A stretch of 64,000 nt of DNA. Source: Hymenobacter nivis. Its GTDB lineage: Bacteria > Bacteroidota > Bacteroidia > Cytophagales > Hymenobacteraceae. The notes under the pieces were generated by a model. The model was not told the origin of the DNA. It was given only the letters and a program-made list of their open reading frames with translations, and searched no databases. This document shows, one piece after another, positions 15,706 to 24,227 of this stretch (the first letter of the stretch is position 1; each line of letters opens with the position of its first letter). Both the position numbers and the translations under genes were made by a program. The stretch is taken from positions 62,001 through 126,000 of the forward strand of contig NZ_RCYZ01000008.1 in assembly GCF_006439025.1 (NCBI RefSeq), read 5' to 3'.

Positions 15706-16998
15706 GTGCCGCTGCCGCCCCCCGTTCCCCGTCCGTTTCCGGTCCCGCTGCGGCGGGGCGGCCGCCGCCTGCGCCGGGCCCGCAATTTCGTGTTTCTGAA
15801 GGACGTGGCCGCGCTGTCCTGCACCGCTTTTGGGGGCCCCTCGGCGCACCTGGCCATGATGTTCCGGCTGCTGGTAGAGAAGCGCCGCTACCTGAGCGCC
15901 GCCGAGCTGCTGGAGCTGCAGGCCCTGTGCGCGCTGCTGCCGGGCCCCACCTCCACCCAAACCGTGACGGTGATTGGCTACCGGCTGGGGGGCCCCAACC
16001 TGGCCTACCTCACGCTGCTGGTGTGGGTGCTGCCGGCCACGCTGCTCATGACGCTGGCCGCCCTCACCCTCAGCCGCTTAAACCCCGCCCTGGTGGCGGC
16101 GCTGGTGCAGTTTGTGCAGCCCGTGGCGGTGGGCTTCGTGGCGTTTTCGGCCTACCGCATCGGCGAGAAAGTGATTCAGACCAAAACCGCCGTGGGCCTC
16201 ACCGTGGCCTCGGCCATGCTGGCCTACTTCTTCCAGCTGCCGTGGGTGCTGCCGGTGCTGCTGCTGGCCGGCGGCGCCGTGACGACGGTGCGCTACCGCA
16301 AGCACGTCATCGAACCCGAGAAAAAACCGCTGCAAGTGGAGTGGGCCAATTTCTTGCTCTGGCTGGGCATATTGGTGGGCGCGGCGCTGCTGGGGCACTA
16401 CACGCGCTGGCTGCCGGTGCGCCTGTTCGAGAACTTTTACCGCAACGGCTCCCTGGTGTTTGGGGGCGGGCAGGTGCTGGCCCCGCTGCTGTTTGCCGAG
16501 TTCGTCGAGTTCAAGCACTACCTCACGCCGCCCGAGTTTTTGTCGGGCCTGGGCATGGTGCAGCTCGTGCCGGGGCCCAATTTTTCCATCGCCGCCTACA
16601 TTGGGGCCCTGGCCATGCGGGCGCAAGGCAGCGGCACCGGGGGCCAGGTGCTGGGGGCCCTGGTGGGCACGGCGGGCATCTTCTTACCGGGTACATTCTT
16701 GATTTTCTTTGTGTTGCGCTTTTGGGCACGGCTGCGGCAGTACCGCGTGGTGAAGGCCTCGCTAGAAGGCATCAACGCCGTGAGCGCCGGGCTGGTCTGC
16801 GCCGCTACGCTACTGCTCTACCACCCCCTCCCCGACCGCCTGCTGGCCCTGCCCGGGCACTGGCACCTGGGCTCCATCACCGCCGTGCCCCTCAACCCGC
16901 TGCTGGTGGGCACCACCTTCCTGCTGCTGCTCTGGGAGCGGGTGCCGGCCGTGGTGCTGGTGATGGTGGCGCTGGCCGCCGGGGCCCTGGCGGGGTAG
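15706..16998 (+). CDS. chrA: Chromate transporter (ChrA/CHR family)
   Basis: A two-domain CHR-family membrane protein, about 430 aa from the GTG at 15706, with 10-12 hydrophobic segments. Each half begins with a family motif: TAFGGPSAHLAMM near the N-terminus and FGGGQVLAPLL in the second half; LLPGPTSTQ and LVPGPNF are the repeated PGP motifs. ChrA proteins export chromate or take up related oxyanions. The frame has no ATG near the expected start. GTG at 15706, preceded by TATCTTCG (a near -7 match at 15675-15682), or GTG at 15790 are the candidates. No chrB-type regulator is adjacent. Confidence 0.88.
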   Translation: MPLPPPVPRPFPVPLRRGGRRLRRARNFVFLKDVAALSCTAFGGPSAHLAMMFRLLVEKRRYLSAAELLELQALCALLPGPTSTQTVTVIGYRLGGPNLAYLTLLVWVLPATLLMTLAALTLSRLNPALVAALVQFVQPVAVGFVAFSAYRIGEKVIQTKTAVGLTVASAMLAYFFQLPWVLPVLLLAGGAVTTVRYRKHVIEPEKKPLQVEWANFLLWLGILVGAALLGHYTRWLPVRLFENFYRNGSLVFGGGQVLAPLLFAEFVEFKHYLTPPEFLSGLGMVQLVPGPNFSIAAYIGALAMRAQGSGTGGQVLGALVGTAGIFLPGTFLIFFVLRFWARLRQYRVVKASLEGINAVSAGLVCAATLLLYHPLPDRLLALPGHWHLGSITAVPLNPLLVGTTFLLLLWERVPAVVLVMVALAAGALAG

Positions 16999-17001
16999 GT
17001 C

Positions 17002-17068
17002 TTTAGTTGTCGGTTGTTAGTTGTTAGGTTTTTACGGCGATTCTAGCAACTAACAACTGACAACTAAA
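17002..17068. terminator. Convergent hairpin built of TTAGTTGT words
   Basis: The left arm (17002-17027), made of repeated TTAGTTGT/CGGTTGTTAG words, pairs with 17043-17068 with about two mismatches over 26 bp. It lies between the convergent chrA and hydrolase-like genes and overlaps the stop codon of the latter. It belongs to the same class of word arrays as 8485-8573. Confidence 0.7.
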
Positions 17069-18041
17069 ACCCTGGCCGGTGCCAGTGCTGGGTGCCGTCT
17101 TCGTCGAGCAGGTTGCCGGCCATGCGCTCGCCCAGCTCGTGGGTGAGCACGGTGAGGCCGGGGCTCCAGCACACTTCCAGGTCGGGCTCGCCCAGGGCCT
17201 CAAACTTGGCCCACCACAGGGCTGGCGGGTGGCAGTCGGGGCGGTAGATATTGGCCGTTTCGGCCACCACTACTGCTTTATCGGGGAACATTTGGCGCGC
17301 GGCGGCTAGCAGGGCGGGGATGTCGTTATCGAAGTAAATGTTCAGCCCTATCACATCAAGCAAATCGGCGCGGCCCTGCTGCCAGGTGTGGCAGCCGTTG
17401 GCCTCGGCCACGGCGTCGGGCCGGCCCAGCACGGTGGCAAAAGGCCGGGCCTGGTCGGCGTAGGGCACGCCGGGATCCCAGCCCCAGGGCTCGCTCATGG
17501 CCATGCGGCAGGTGGGGTCGCCGGCTTTGAGGCCCTGGGCAATGGCAATGGTGATGGCGCTGGTCTGGCGGTACACCTCCCACCAGCTGCAGCCGCCGAA
17601 AGGCCACTGGCGGCTTTGGGGCGCCGCCACCCAATCGGTCCAGATGCCCAGCTCCACGCCCACGTTGTAGCTGCGAAACGCCCCGCGGTAGCGCAGGGCA
17701 ATTTGCTGGGCCAAGTCGTGCATCGCGGCCGCGGCCCGGCCGTCCCAAAACATGGCTTCGTCGAGCCACTCCGGCAGGCCGTAGTGGTTGAGCACCAGCT
17801 CGACTTGCCCCTGGCCCACGGCCTGCAGCCGATCGAGCCAGCGGTAGTCGGGGGCCCTATTTTCTTCGTCCCACAGCACTGTGTCGCGGAAGCGCGTCAG
17901 GCCCATTTGGCGGGCGCGGGCGTAGTGCATCTCCAGGTGCTCGACGTGGCCCGTGGCCCGGGTGTTGGAGAAGTGCAGCGGCTGGCCATCGTCGCCCCGC
18001 CCGCGCACCACGCTCCCGTCGAAGCACATACCGTAAATCAT
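17064..18041 (-). CDS. Putative TIM-barrel glycoside hydrolase (clan GH-A-like)
   Basis: A 325-aa soluble protein without a signal peptide. Its motif order recalls clan A glycosidases: MGLTRFRDTVLWDEENR near the N-terminus, ELVLNHYGLPEWL (as in the GH1 strand-3 motif), SYNVGVELGIW (position of the acid/base Asn-Glu pair, here Val-Glu), and AVVVAETANIY late in the protein (position of the nucleophile Glu). It is not assignable to one family by eye. It converges on chrA and lies just downstream of the acyltransferase gene (60-bp gap), with which it may be cotranscribed. Confidence 0.55.
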   Translation of the reverse strand: MIYGMCFDGSVVRGRGDDGQPLHFSNTRATGHVEHLEMHYARARQMGLTRFRDTVLWDEENRAPDYRWLDRLQAVGQGQVELVLNHYGLPEWLDEAMFWDGRAAAAMHDLAQQIALRYRGAFRSYNVGVELGIWTDWVAAPQSRQWPFGGCSWWEVYRQTSAITIAIAQGLKAGDPTCRMAMSEPWGWDPGVPYADQARPFATVLGRPDAVAEANGCHTWQQGRADLLDVIGLNIYFDNDIPALLAAARQMFPDKAVVVAETANIYRPDCHPPALWWAKFEALGEPDLEVCWSPGLTVLTHELGERMAGNLLDEDGTQHWHRPGF

Positions 18042-18101
18042 GGCATTAGGAATTGGGAAGGATGTGTGCGAAACGGGCAGCTACCGGCAAGGCCGGGGGC
18101 C

Positions 18102-19487
18102 CTAAGCCGGGCCCGCCGGGGCCCCCAGGTAGCGCACCCGCGCCTCCTCCAGGGCCGCCACGATGGCGGCGCGCCGGGCCAGCAACCCCGCCCCCACCGC
18201 CGGCGCTTGCCGGAACAGCCGCAGCGCCCGCAGCCGCCGCAGCCGGGCCGCCAGCTCCACGCCGTAGCCCAGGGCGTAGAAGCCGCTGATGGGCAGGCTG
18301 ATAACGTACAGCGCCGTGAGCCACCAGCGGTGGGTGAGCCAGTGCTGCACGGCGGCGGCTTGCAAGCCATAGAACAGCGGGAATGCCACCAGCCCCACCC
18401 CCATCATCACCGCCGCCCGAAACTCGGGCTCAGTGGGCGTCACGCGGCTGGCCACGAGCGACGGCAGCCGGTAGGGCAAGTAGTTGTTCAACACCCCGTA
18501 GAGCCACACGGGCAGGCCCAGGGCCAGGTTCACGAGGCCCGCCAGGCGGCCGCGGCGCTGCTCGTCGAGGGCCGCGTCGTCGAGGCCGTGTTGGCGCAAG
18601 GCCCCCAGGTAATCAGCGAGTTGGGTGCGCACGGCGGCCAGGCGGGCGGGGTCGTGCTGCTCGAAGTAGGCCACGGCTTGCAGCAGCGTGCGCCCGAGCT
18701 GGAAGTTGTCGTAGAGCGTGTCGGGGTCGTCGTCGGGGTTGAGGTGGTCGCCGAAGGTGCGCTCGATTTGTTGGCCCAGGGCATCGCCGGCCGCGTCGCG
18801 GCTGATGACGAGGCGCCGCTCCAGCGCCTTGGTGATAGCGGCGGTGAGGGCATCGGCGGCGGCGTCGGGGCTGGCCGCGTAGGCCGCGGCGTAGTCGGCC
18901 ACCCGGATGGGCGGGGCCACGTTCAGCAGCACGTCGGAGCGGAAGCGCGTAGGGTCAAAGTAATTGATGCCCACCGGCAGCACGTGCAAGCCCAACTTAA
19001 AGTTGTGGCGGGCCTCGGCCCCCAGCGCAATGCGGGCGGCGCCGCTCTTGAGCGGGCGCAGTTTGCGCTCGTTGAGGCTGATGCCCTCAGGGAAAATCAT
19101 GATGGCCCGGCCCTGGCCCAGGTAGTCGTAGCACTTGCCAAAAGCGGCCTCGTTTTGGGCGTGCAGCTCGGCCGCGTTCAGGGCCCGGCCACTGGCGGCG
19201 GCGGCGGCCTCGGCGTCTTGCCGGCGGTAGATGGGCAGGCAGTTCACCGACTCGAAGATGGCCTTCGACACCGGGTTTTTGAAGAATGTGCTTTTGGCCA
19301 AGAACGCCGCCGGCCGGGGCATATTGGCGGCCACCAGCAGCGGGTCCATCAGGGTATTGGGGTGGTTCACGGCCAGCAGCAAGGGTCCCGGCAGTGCCAG
19401 GCGCTTGCGGTGGCGCACCTCGGCGCGCCGAAAAAACACGCGCAGCGACGCCTGCACGATGGGTTTCATAATATGGTAGGCCAGCAT
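18102..19487 (-). CDS. Glycerol-3-phosphate/1-acylglycerol-3-phosphate acyltransferase-like protein
   Basis: A 461-aa membrane-associated acyltransferase of the PlsC/LPLAT superfamily. The catalytic NHPNTLMDP box (His43, Asp48), the KSTFFKNP block and the FPEGIS motif (132-137) are intact. After the 230-residue catalytic domain there is a helical extension ending in two or three hydrophobic segments (PVWLYGVLNNYLPY, then a C-terminal pair). This architecture is common in Bacteroidota and is probably involved in phospholipid or ornithine-lipid acylation (inference). The start at 19487 is supported by TATTTTG (19494-19500) 6 nt before it; an upstream start at 19547 would read through the promoter. 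Confidence 0.85.
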   Translation of the reverse strand: MLAYHIMKPIVQASLRVFFRRAEVRHRKRLALPGPLLLAVNHPNTLMDPLLVAANMPRPAAFLAKSTFFKNPVSKAIFESVNCLPIYRRQDAEAAAAASGRALNAAELHAQNEAAFGKCYDYLGQGRAIMIFPEGISLNERKLRPLKSGAARIALGAEARHNFKLGLHVLPVGINYFDPTRFRSDVLLNVAPPIRVADYAAAYAASPDAAADALTAAITKALERRLVISRDAAGDALGQQIERTFGDHLNPDDDPDTLYDNFQLGRTLLQAVAYFEQHDPARLAAVRTQLADYLGALRQHGLDDAALDEQRRGRLAGLVNLALGLPVWLYGVLNNYLPYRLPSLVASRVTPTEPEFRAAVMMGVGLVAFPLFYGLQAAAVQHWLTHRWWLTALYVISLPISGFYALGYGVELAARLRRLRALRLFRQAPAVGAGLLARRAAIVAALEEARVRYLGAPAGPA

Positions 19488-19716
19488 AGGCGGCAAAATA
19501 CGGTGCCGCTCATCAATACGCGGGGCCCGGCCCAGTGGGGGCCCCACGGCACCCGCTGGCCGGCTCCCCTAGAGGGTACCCCGCCCGGTTTTTCGCCAGC
19601 TTATGGCCACCAAAACGAGGGCGGGCCGTGGGCGGCCGGCCCGGGGCCCCGGGCCCGGTATGGCCCGGCGGTAGTTACTTGCCAGTCCAAATTCCCTGGC
19701 TAGTTTTCCTTTCGTT

Positions 19717-20238
19717 ATGCGCGCTGCTCTGCTTGTTGCTGGTTTGCTATTGGCTGGGGCCCCGCTGCGGGCGCAAACGCCCGGGGGCCCACCGCCCGCT
19801 ACTGCGCCCGCCGCGGCGGCTACCACGCCCGCTGCGCCCGCCGCCGCGGGGCCCTACGCCGCCCTCAAGAGCGAAGTGGCTACCGCGGTGGCGGCCCACG
19901 CGCCCCAGGCCCCGGCCCTCACCGAGCGGCTGTACCGGCTTGCCCCAAACGACGAGCGGGTGTACACCGACCTGATGAGCATTTACGAGGCCGAAAGCGC
20001 CGCGCCGGCCCTGCTGGCGTTCTTCAACGGCCGGCTGCCCACGGCTCCGCCCACGCCCAAGGCCCAGGGCTACCTGCACCTATATGCTGGCATCCTCTCC
20101 ATGCAGCTCGGCCAGCTGGTAGATGCCCGGCCGCACTTCGTGCAAGCCAAAAATCAGCTCCGCAAAGTTCTGAAGCCCACCGACCCGGCCTTCCGCATCA
20201 TTCAGCAGGGCCTGGGCGAAGGCACGCCGCGCCACTAG
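19717..20238 (+). CDS. Secreted TPR-like protein of unknown function
   Basis: A 173-aa exported protein: a signal peptide (MRAALLVAGLLLAGAPLRA, cleavage near residue 20), an Ala/Pro-rich linker to about residue 45, and a helical remainder with tetratricopeptide-like helices (VYTDLMSIYEAE, YLHLYAGILSMQLGQLVDARPHFVQAKNQL). Homologues are not recognisable by name. It is transcribed alone, between the divergent acyltransferase gene and the convergent SRAP gene, which ends 12 bp beyond its stop. Confidence 0.65.
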   Translation: MRAALLVAGLLLAGAPLRAQTPGGPPPATAPAAAATTPAAPAAAGPYAALKSEVATAVAAHAPQAPALTERLYRLAPNDERVYTDLMSIYEAESAAPALLAFFNGRLPTAPPTPKAQGYLHLYAGILSMQLGQLVDARPHFVQAKNQLRKVLKPTDPAFRIIQQGLGEGTPRH

Positions 20239-20250
20239 GGCCCCGGCAGG

Positions 20251-20913
20251 CTACGCGGCGGCCAGCACTTCGGGGTCGTTGTGGGCGGGCGAGTTCACGC
20301 GCTTCGTGATTTCGTACTCGCGCATGGCGGCTGCGTCGTAGGGCACCAGCAGTTGCTGGTGGGCGGCGGGCCCGAGGCCATCGTCGAGCCAGGCACGCTC
20401 GGCCGCGGGGCCCGGCAGGATGACCGGCATGCGGTTGTGCAGGGTGGCCATCAGGGCGTTGGGCTCCGTCGTGACGATGGTGAAGGTGGGGCGCAGCTCG
20501 CCGGTGGCGCGGTCAAGCCACTCGTCCCACAGCCCGGCGAAGGCAAACGGCGCCTCATCGCGCAGCAGAATGCGGTGCGGCACCTTGCCCGCGGGCAGCG
20601 CCTGCCACTCAAAAAAGCTATCGGCCAGCACCAGGCAGCGCCGCCGCGCCAGCAACTGCCGGAAGCTGGGCTTCTCGGCCAGCGTTTCGGCGCGGGCGTT
20701 GATGGGCTTGGGGCCTGCGGCGGGGTCGCGGCTCCAGCTGGGCACCAAGCCCCAGGCCACCAGTTGGATGCGGCCAGGCGCGGCGTTCGTGATGATGGGC
20801 AGGCGCTGCGAGGGCGCGGCGTTGTAGGTGGTCGGCGCGGGCGCGTCGAAAGCGGCATCGAAGCGCTTTTCAGCCGATGGCGCGGGGGTGATGAAGGTAT
20901 AGCGGCCGCACAT
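20251..20913 (-). CDS. yedK: SOS response-associated peptidase/HMCES-type abasic-site protein
   Basis: A 220-aa SRAP-domain protein. Members form a thiazolidine crosslink with abasic sites in single-stranded DNA through the N-terminal cysteine exposed after Met removal. The catalytic set is complete: Cys2 (MCGRYTF), Asn72 in NARAET, Glu102 in FFEWQ and His159 in HNRMPVIL. The start at 20913 is required for Cys2 to become N-terminal, which excludes the longer in-frame version from 20943. No LexA-type box is recognisable upstream. It lies downstream of the glucan phosphorylase-like gene on the same strand but beyond that gene's terminator. Confidence 0.93.
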   Translation of the reverse strand: MCGRYTFITPAPSAEKRFDAAFDAPAPTTYNAAPSQRLPIITNAAPGRIQLVAWGLVPSWSRDPAAGPKPINARAETLAEKPSFRQLLARRRCLVLADSFFEWQALPAGKVPHRILLRDEAPFAFAGLWDEWLDRATGELRPTFTIVTTEPNALMATLHNRMPVILPGPAAERAWLDDGLGPAAHQQLLVPYDAAAMREYEITKRVNSPAHNDPEVLAAA

Positions 20914-21010
20914 AATTATTCGAAGCTGGTGGTCCCCGTACAACGCATTTTAGGGCCCCAGGGTGCGGTTTGCGTGGGCATTTCGTCCAAATTGCTGGGT
21001 TTTCGGCCAA

Positions 21011-21045
21011 AGAAAAAAGCTGCCCCGGCGGAGCAGCTTTTTTCT
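21011..21045 (-). terminator. Terminator of the glucan phosphorylase-like gene
   Basis: A 13-bp stem (AGAAAAAAGCTGC / GCAGCTTTTTTCT) with a 9-nt loop, about 70 bp after the minus-strand gene ending at 21113. A/T runs on both sides fit an intrinsic terminator. Confidence 0.8.
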
Positions 21046-21112
21046 CTGTAAGTCGGTAAAGCTGGTTTTTACGGTTCTTGTGGGGCCCTAAGAACCAGCA
21101 CTGGCCGGCAGC

Positions 21113-22762
21113 TTAGGCTTTGTACAGTTTCTCGTAGTACTCCTTGGCCATGCGGGTGCTTTCAAACTCGGGCTCCACGTCGTTCATGGCGGTTTTCACC
21201 ACTTTCAGGAAGTTTTTGGGCTGGTCGTAGTAGAGCGGCAGCACGTGGTTTTCGAGCACGTCGAGCAAAGCGGTGGCTTCGGCGTCGTCCTTCACGTCCT
21301 CGGCCTGGTCCACCGCTACGTGGGGCACAACGAAGCCGTTCTCGCCGTCGCGGATGAACTCCGGAATCCAGCCGTCGGCGATGCTCAGGTTCACCGAAGC
21401 ATTCATGGCGGCGGTCATGCCGCTGGTGCCGCTGGCCTCGCGCGGGTAGCGGGGCGTGTTCAGCCACACGTCGGAGCCCTTCTTCAACTCAGCCGACAAT
21501 TCCAGTTCGTAGCCTACGAGCACAGCGCAGTTGGGCAGGTTTTTGGTGCGCGCAATCAGGCTGTTAAACACGCCGATGGCGCCGTGGTCGAGCGGGTACG
21601 GCTTGCCGGCCCAAATCATCTGGATGGGATGCTTGGCGTTGGTAGCCAAGGCCACGAAGCGCTCGAAGTGGCGCAGGATCAAGTCGGCGCGCTTGTAGGC
21701 GGCGAAGCGGCGGGCCCACACGATGGTCAGCACCTCGGGGTCGAAGATGTTGCCCGTTTGGTCGGCCACCACCTTGAAGAGCGCCTTTTTCAGCTCGCGT
21801 TTGCGGGCCAGCAACGCCGCGTCGTCCTTGCTTTTTAGGGCCCCGGCCAGCTGCGGATCGCGCCAGTAGGTGCCGTTCTGGCTGTTGGTGATGGGGATGA
21901 TGGGGCAGATGCCTTCGTAGTGGCCCCACATTTCGTTGGCCACCTCGCCGTGCACCTTGCTCACGCCGTTGGCGCGGCGCGCGAAGCGCAGGGCCGTGAG
22001 GGTGTAGTTGAGCGTGGTGCCGTCGAGGCGGGCCACCCGGCGGATTTCTTCTTCCGGCACGGGCCCGAAGAAGGTCATGTCGGTGAGCAGCTTCATGGGG
22101 CGCTCCTCGTTGCCGGCCAGCTCGGGCGTGTGCGTCGTGAAGACGAGGCGCTTCTGCACCTCCTCCAATTTGCGGCCGTGCTTTTCGTAGAGGTAAAACG
22201 CCAGCGGCAGACCGTGGCCCTCGTTGAGGTGGTACACGTCGGTTTGGCGGTTCAGCTCGTCGAGCAGCTTGCCGCCGCCCACGCCCAGCAGAATGGCCTG
22301 GGCCACGCGGGCCGCCGCATCCGGGTCGTAGAGGTGGTGCGAGATGGTACGCGAGATGTAATCGTTCTCCGGGATGTCGGTGGTCAGGAAGAACATCGGC
22401 GCCGTGCCGAACACTTCCGGAGCCAGGTACAGGGCCCGCACGTACACATCGGCGCCGTGAATGGTGATGGGAAACAGCAGCCCCGTGTCTTGCAGGTACG
22501 AGTAGCTCTTCTGCGTGTAGTCCACGCGCAGGGTTTGGTCGGGGTTGCGGCCCTGGTCGTAGTAGCCGTAGCTCCACAAAATGCCGATGCCCACCAGGTT
22601 CTGCTTCAACTCGTAGGCCGAGCGCATGTGCGAGCCAGCCAGGAAGCCCAGGCCGCCGGAATAAATTTTCAGCGCTTGGTCGAGCGCAAACTCCATCGAG
22701 AAGTACGCCGCCGCCTGCTTGTACTTGGCCGCGGGCGCGTAGGGTTTAAACGTGAAAGCCAT
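21113..22762 (-). CDS. Alpha-glucan phosphorylase-like GT35 protein lacking the PLP lysine
   Basis: A 549-aa protein of the short alpha-glucan phosphorylase type. Recognisable blocks are AAYFSMEFALDQALKIYSGGLGFLAG near the N-terminus, NEGHGLPL, and EASGTSGMTAAMNASVNLSIADGW near residue 441. In phosphorylases the position after GNM/GSM is the lysine that holds PLP; here it is Thr450 (codon ACC on the minus strand). That either marks a subgroup with another chemistry or an inactive homologue. The start at 22762 gives the normal N-terminus. It is a single gene between two terminators; a starch-synthase-like protein is encoded 18 kb away (40265). Confidence 0.8.
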   Translation of the reverse strand: MAFTFKPYAPAAKYKQAAAYFSMEFALDQALKIYSGGLGFLAGSHMRSAYELKQNLVGIGILWSYGYYDQGRNPDQTLRVDYTQKSYSYLQDTGLLFPITIHGADVYVRALYLAPEVFGTAPMFFLTTDIPENDYISRTISHHLYDPDAAARVAQAILLGVGGGKLLDELNRQTDVYHLNEGHGLPLAFYLYEKHGRKLEEVQKRLVFTTHTPELAGNEERPMKLLTDMTFFGPVPEEEIRRVARLDGTTLNYTLTALRFARRANGVSKVHGEVANEMWGHYEGICPIIPITNSQNGTYWRDPQLAGALKSKDDAALLARKRELKKALFKVVADQTGNIFDPEVLTIVWARRFAAYKRADLILRHFERFVALATNAKHPIQMIWAGKPYPLDHGAIGVFNSLIARTKNLPNCAVLVGYELELSAELKKGSDVWLNTPRYPREASGTSGMTAAMNASVNLSIADGWIPEFIRDGENGFVVPHVAVDQAEDVKDDAEATALLDVLENHVLPLYYDQPKNFLKVVKTAMNDVEPEFESTRMAKEYYEKLYKA

Positions 22763-22844
22763 GAAAGAAGGGCTAAGTGAAGAAGAGGAACGAAGGTAAC
22801 CGCGGGCCGGGGCCCCACGCGGCCGCAAGGTGCGCACGGCCACG

Positions 22845-22885
22845 CAAAAAAGAAGCGGCAACCGAACAGAAAGCCGGTTGCCGCT
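22845..22885 (-). terminator. Terminator of rlpA
   Basis: An 11-bp perfect stem (AGCGGCAACCG / CGGTTGCCGCT, 22854-22885) with a 10-nt loop is followed on the minus strand by a T-run of about six. It separates rlpA from the phosphorylase-like gene. Confidence 0.75.
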
Positions 22886-22943
22886 CCATTTATCGCTGCG
22901 CGATGGATACTACTATATAAGGAGTGGTTTGCACTGACTGAGG

Positions 22944-23855
22944 TTAACGCAGCGCTACTTCGCGCACTTGCCCGCCAATGCCCCACACGAGGAGCCAGCG
23001 GCGCACGGCCTCGGCCTGGGGCCGCTCGCCGAAAGTGCCCACGAGCACGCGGCTGCGCTGGCGGCCGTCGAGCAGGTCGCTGGCTAACTCTACGTGCACG
23101 TTGGGGTCGAGGGCCTGGATTTTGGCCAGCACCATTTGCGCATCGGTCGGCGATTCAAACGCGCCCACCTGTACTTCAAACGTAGCCGCCTGCGGGGCGG
23201 CCATGGCGGCGGGCGCAGCGGCCAGCAGGCCGGCGGCGGGCGCCGCCGTGGTGGTGGGCGCTACCACCGGGGCGGGGGCAGCGGCGGGGTCCACGGTGTA
23301 GGTCGTGAACGGGGCGTGGGGGTGCGGGTCGCCCAGGCACAGGGCCAGCAGGTTGTCGGGGGCGGCGGTGGGGCCCAGGGGGGTTTCGGGGGCCACTACT
23401 TCGGCCACGATGGTGGTGGCGCCCAGCTCCTGGAGGTTCAGCTCGCGGCTCGCCTTCTCGCTCAGGTCGATGATGCGCTGCTTGCGGAAGGGGCCCCGGT
23501 CGTTTACGCGCACCACCACCGAGTGGCCGGTGAGCACGCTGGTCACCCGCAGGCGAGTGTTAAAGGGCAGGGTTTTGTGGGCGCAGGTGTACTCGAAACG
23601 GTCGTAGCGCTCGCCGTTGCCGGTTTCCATGCCCTGGAAATATTTGCCGTACCAGGAGGCCCGGCCGCGCAGCACCATATTGGCGCTGGTTTCGCGGGGC
23701 TCCTGCACGTGCTTGCACATGTGGGTGTGGGCGGCGCGCCGCACCCGGGCCGACCGCTTGGTGCGGGCCGAACTGGGCAGGCCCACCAGTAACGATAAGA
23801 GTAAAACGAAAGCGGAAGCAGAAGTAGAAATACGAGGTAATTGCATCGATTGCAT
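22944..23855 (-). CDS. rlpA: RlpA-family septal ring lytic transglycosylase with SPOR domain
   Basis: A 303-aa exported protein. It has an N-terminal signal segment (residues 10-30), a basic stretch, an RlpA-type double-psi beta-barrel at about 60-155 (GRASWYGKYFQGMETGNGE, VRVNDRGPF with the catalytic Asp, IIDLSEKAS), an Ala/Pro-rich linker with poly-Ala-Pro, and a C-terminal SPOR domain (about 222-303, FEVQVGAFESPTDA). The SPOR domain targets denuded peptidoglycan at the division septum, where RlpA cleaves glycan strands. Start codons at 23855 and 23843 are both possible. TAATTTTG at 23872-23879 is a likely -7 element. Confidence 0.9.
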   Translation of the reverse strand: MQSMQLPRISTSASAFVLLLSLLVGLPSSARTKRSARVRRAAHTHMCKHVQEPRETSANMVLRGRASWYGKYFQGMETGNGERYDRFEYTCAHKTLPFNTRLRVTSVLTGHSVVVRVNDRGPFRKQRIIDLSEKASRELNLQELGATTIVAEVVAPETPLGPTAAPDNLLALCLGDPHPHAPFTTYTVDPAAAPAPVVAPTTTAAPAAGLLAAAPAAMAAPQAATFEVQVGAFESPTDAQMVLAKIQALDPNVHVELASDLLDGRQRSRVLVGTFGERPQAEAVRRWLLVWGIGGQVREVALR

Positions 23856-23871
23856 AAGGTGGTGAATGAGT

Positions 23872-23879
23872 CAAAATTA
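23872..23879 (-). promoter_or_regulatory. -7 element of rlpA
   Basis: TAATTTTG on the minus strand fully matches TAnnTTTG and ends 16 nt before the ATG at 23855. Confidence 0.55.
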
Positions 23880-24215
23880 CCCGCACCACCCAGGGCCTGC
23901 TAAGAATTGCAACGCCGCTGCCAAACGGACTAGTCGTAAAATTGTTCTTTTCTTATAAAACTTGCACAAAATTCATCCGTTTACTAAAAAGTAAAACCCG
24001 CGTAAGGGCACGGGAAGCCGGCTTTTGAAAAATCCCGTCCACTGGGGGCCCTATATCACGAAATAAGATTATGCGGCGGGTGCAAAATTTTGGCGTCGGC
24101 GGCGGCGATTCGTCATTTGCCGGGTTGCGCAGGTCAGCTTTTTTTCGTAATGCCTGAAGTGCCACTTTAAGGCCGCTCCGCCCGGCGCGGGGCCCCGCAC
24201 CGGGGCCCCCGCCCC

Positions 24216-24223
24216 TACCTTTG
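24216..24223 (+). promoter_or_regulatory. -7 element of the DUF72 gene, 4 nt before the ATG
   Basis: TACCTTTG, an exact consensus match, ends 4 nt before the ATG at 24228 (spacer CCCC). The predicted transcript would have no leader. Confidence 0.65.
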
Positions 24224-24227
24224 CCCC

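Larger units (their letters stand above)
23856..24227. other. Divergent intergenic region between rlpA and the DUF72 gene
   Basis: This 372-bp gene-free region carries two outward promoter elements: TAATTTTG on the minus strand (23872-23879) for rlpA and TACCTTTG on the plus strand (24216-24223) for the DUF72 gene. The middle is AT-richer, with a small palindrome TTACT-AAAA-AGTAA near 23982. No RNA gene or small ORF is credible. Confidence 0.6.

Noticed and set aside
17388..19703. A 771-codon open frame on the plus strand
   Set aside because: It runs antisense through the TIM-barrel hydrolase-like and acyltransferase genes, both of which have recognisable family motifs. Its composition (Arg, Gly, His, Gln-rich without motifs) is typical of the shadow frames that long high-GC genes create.
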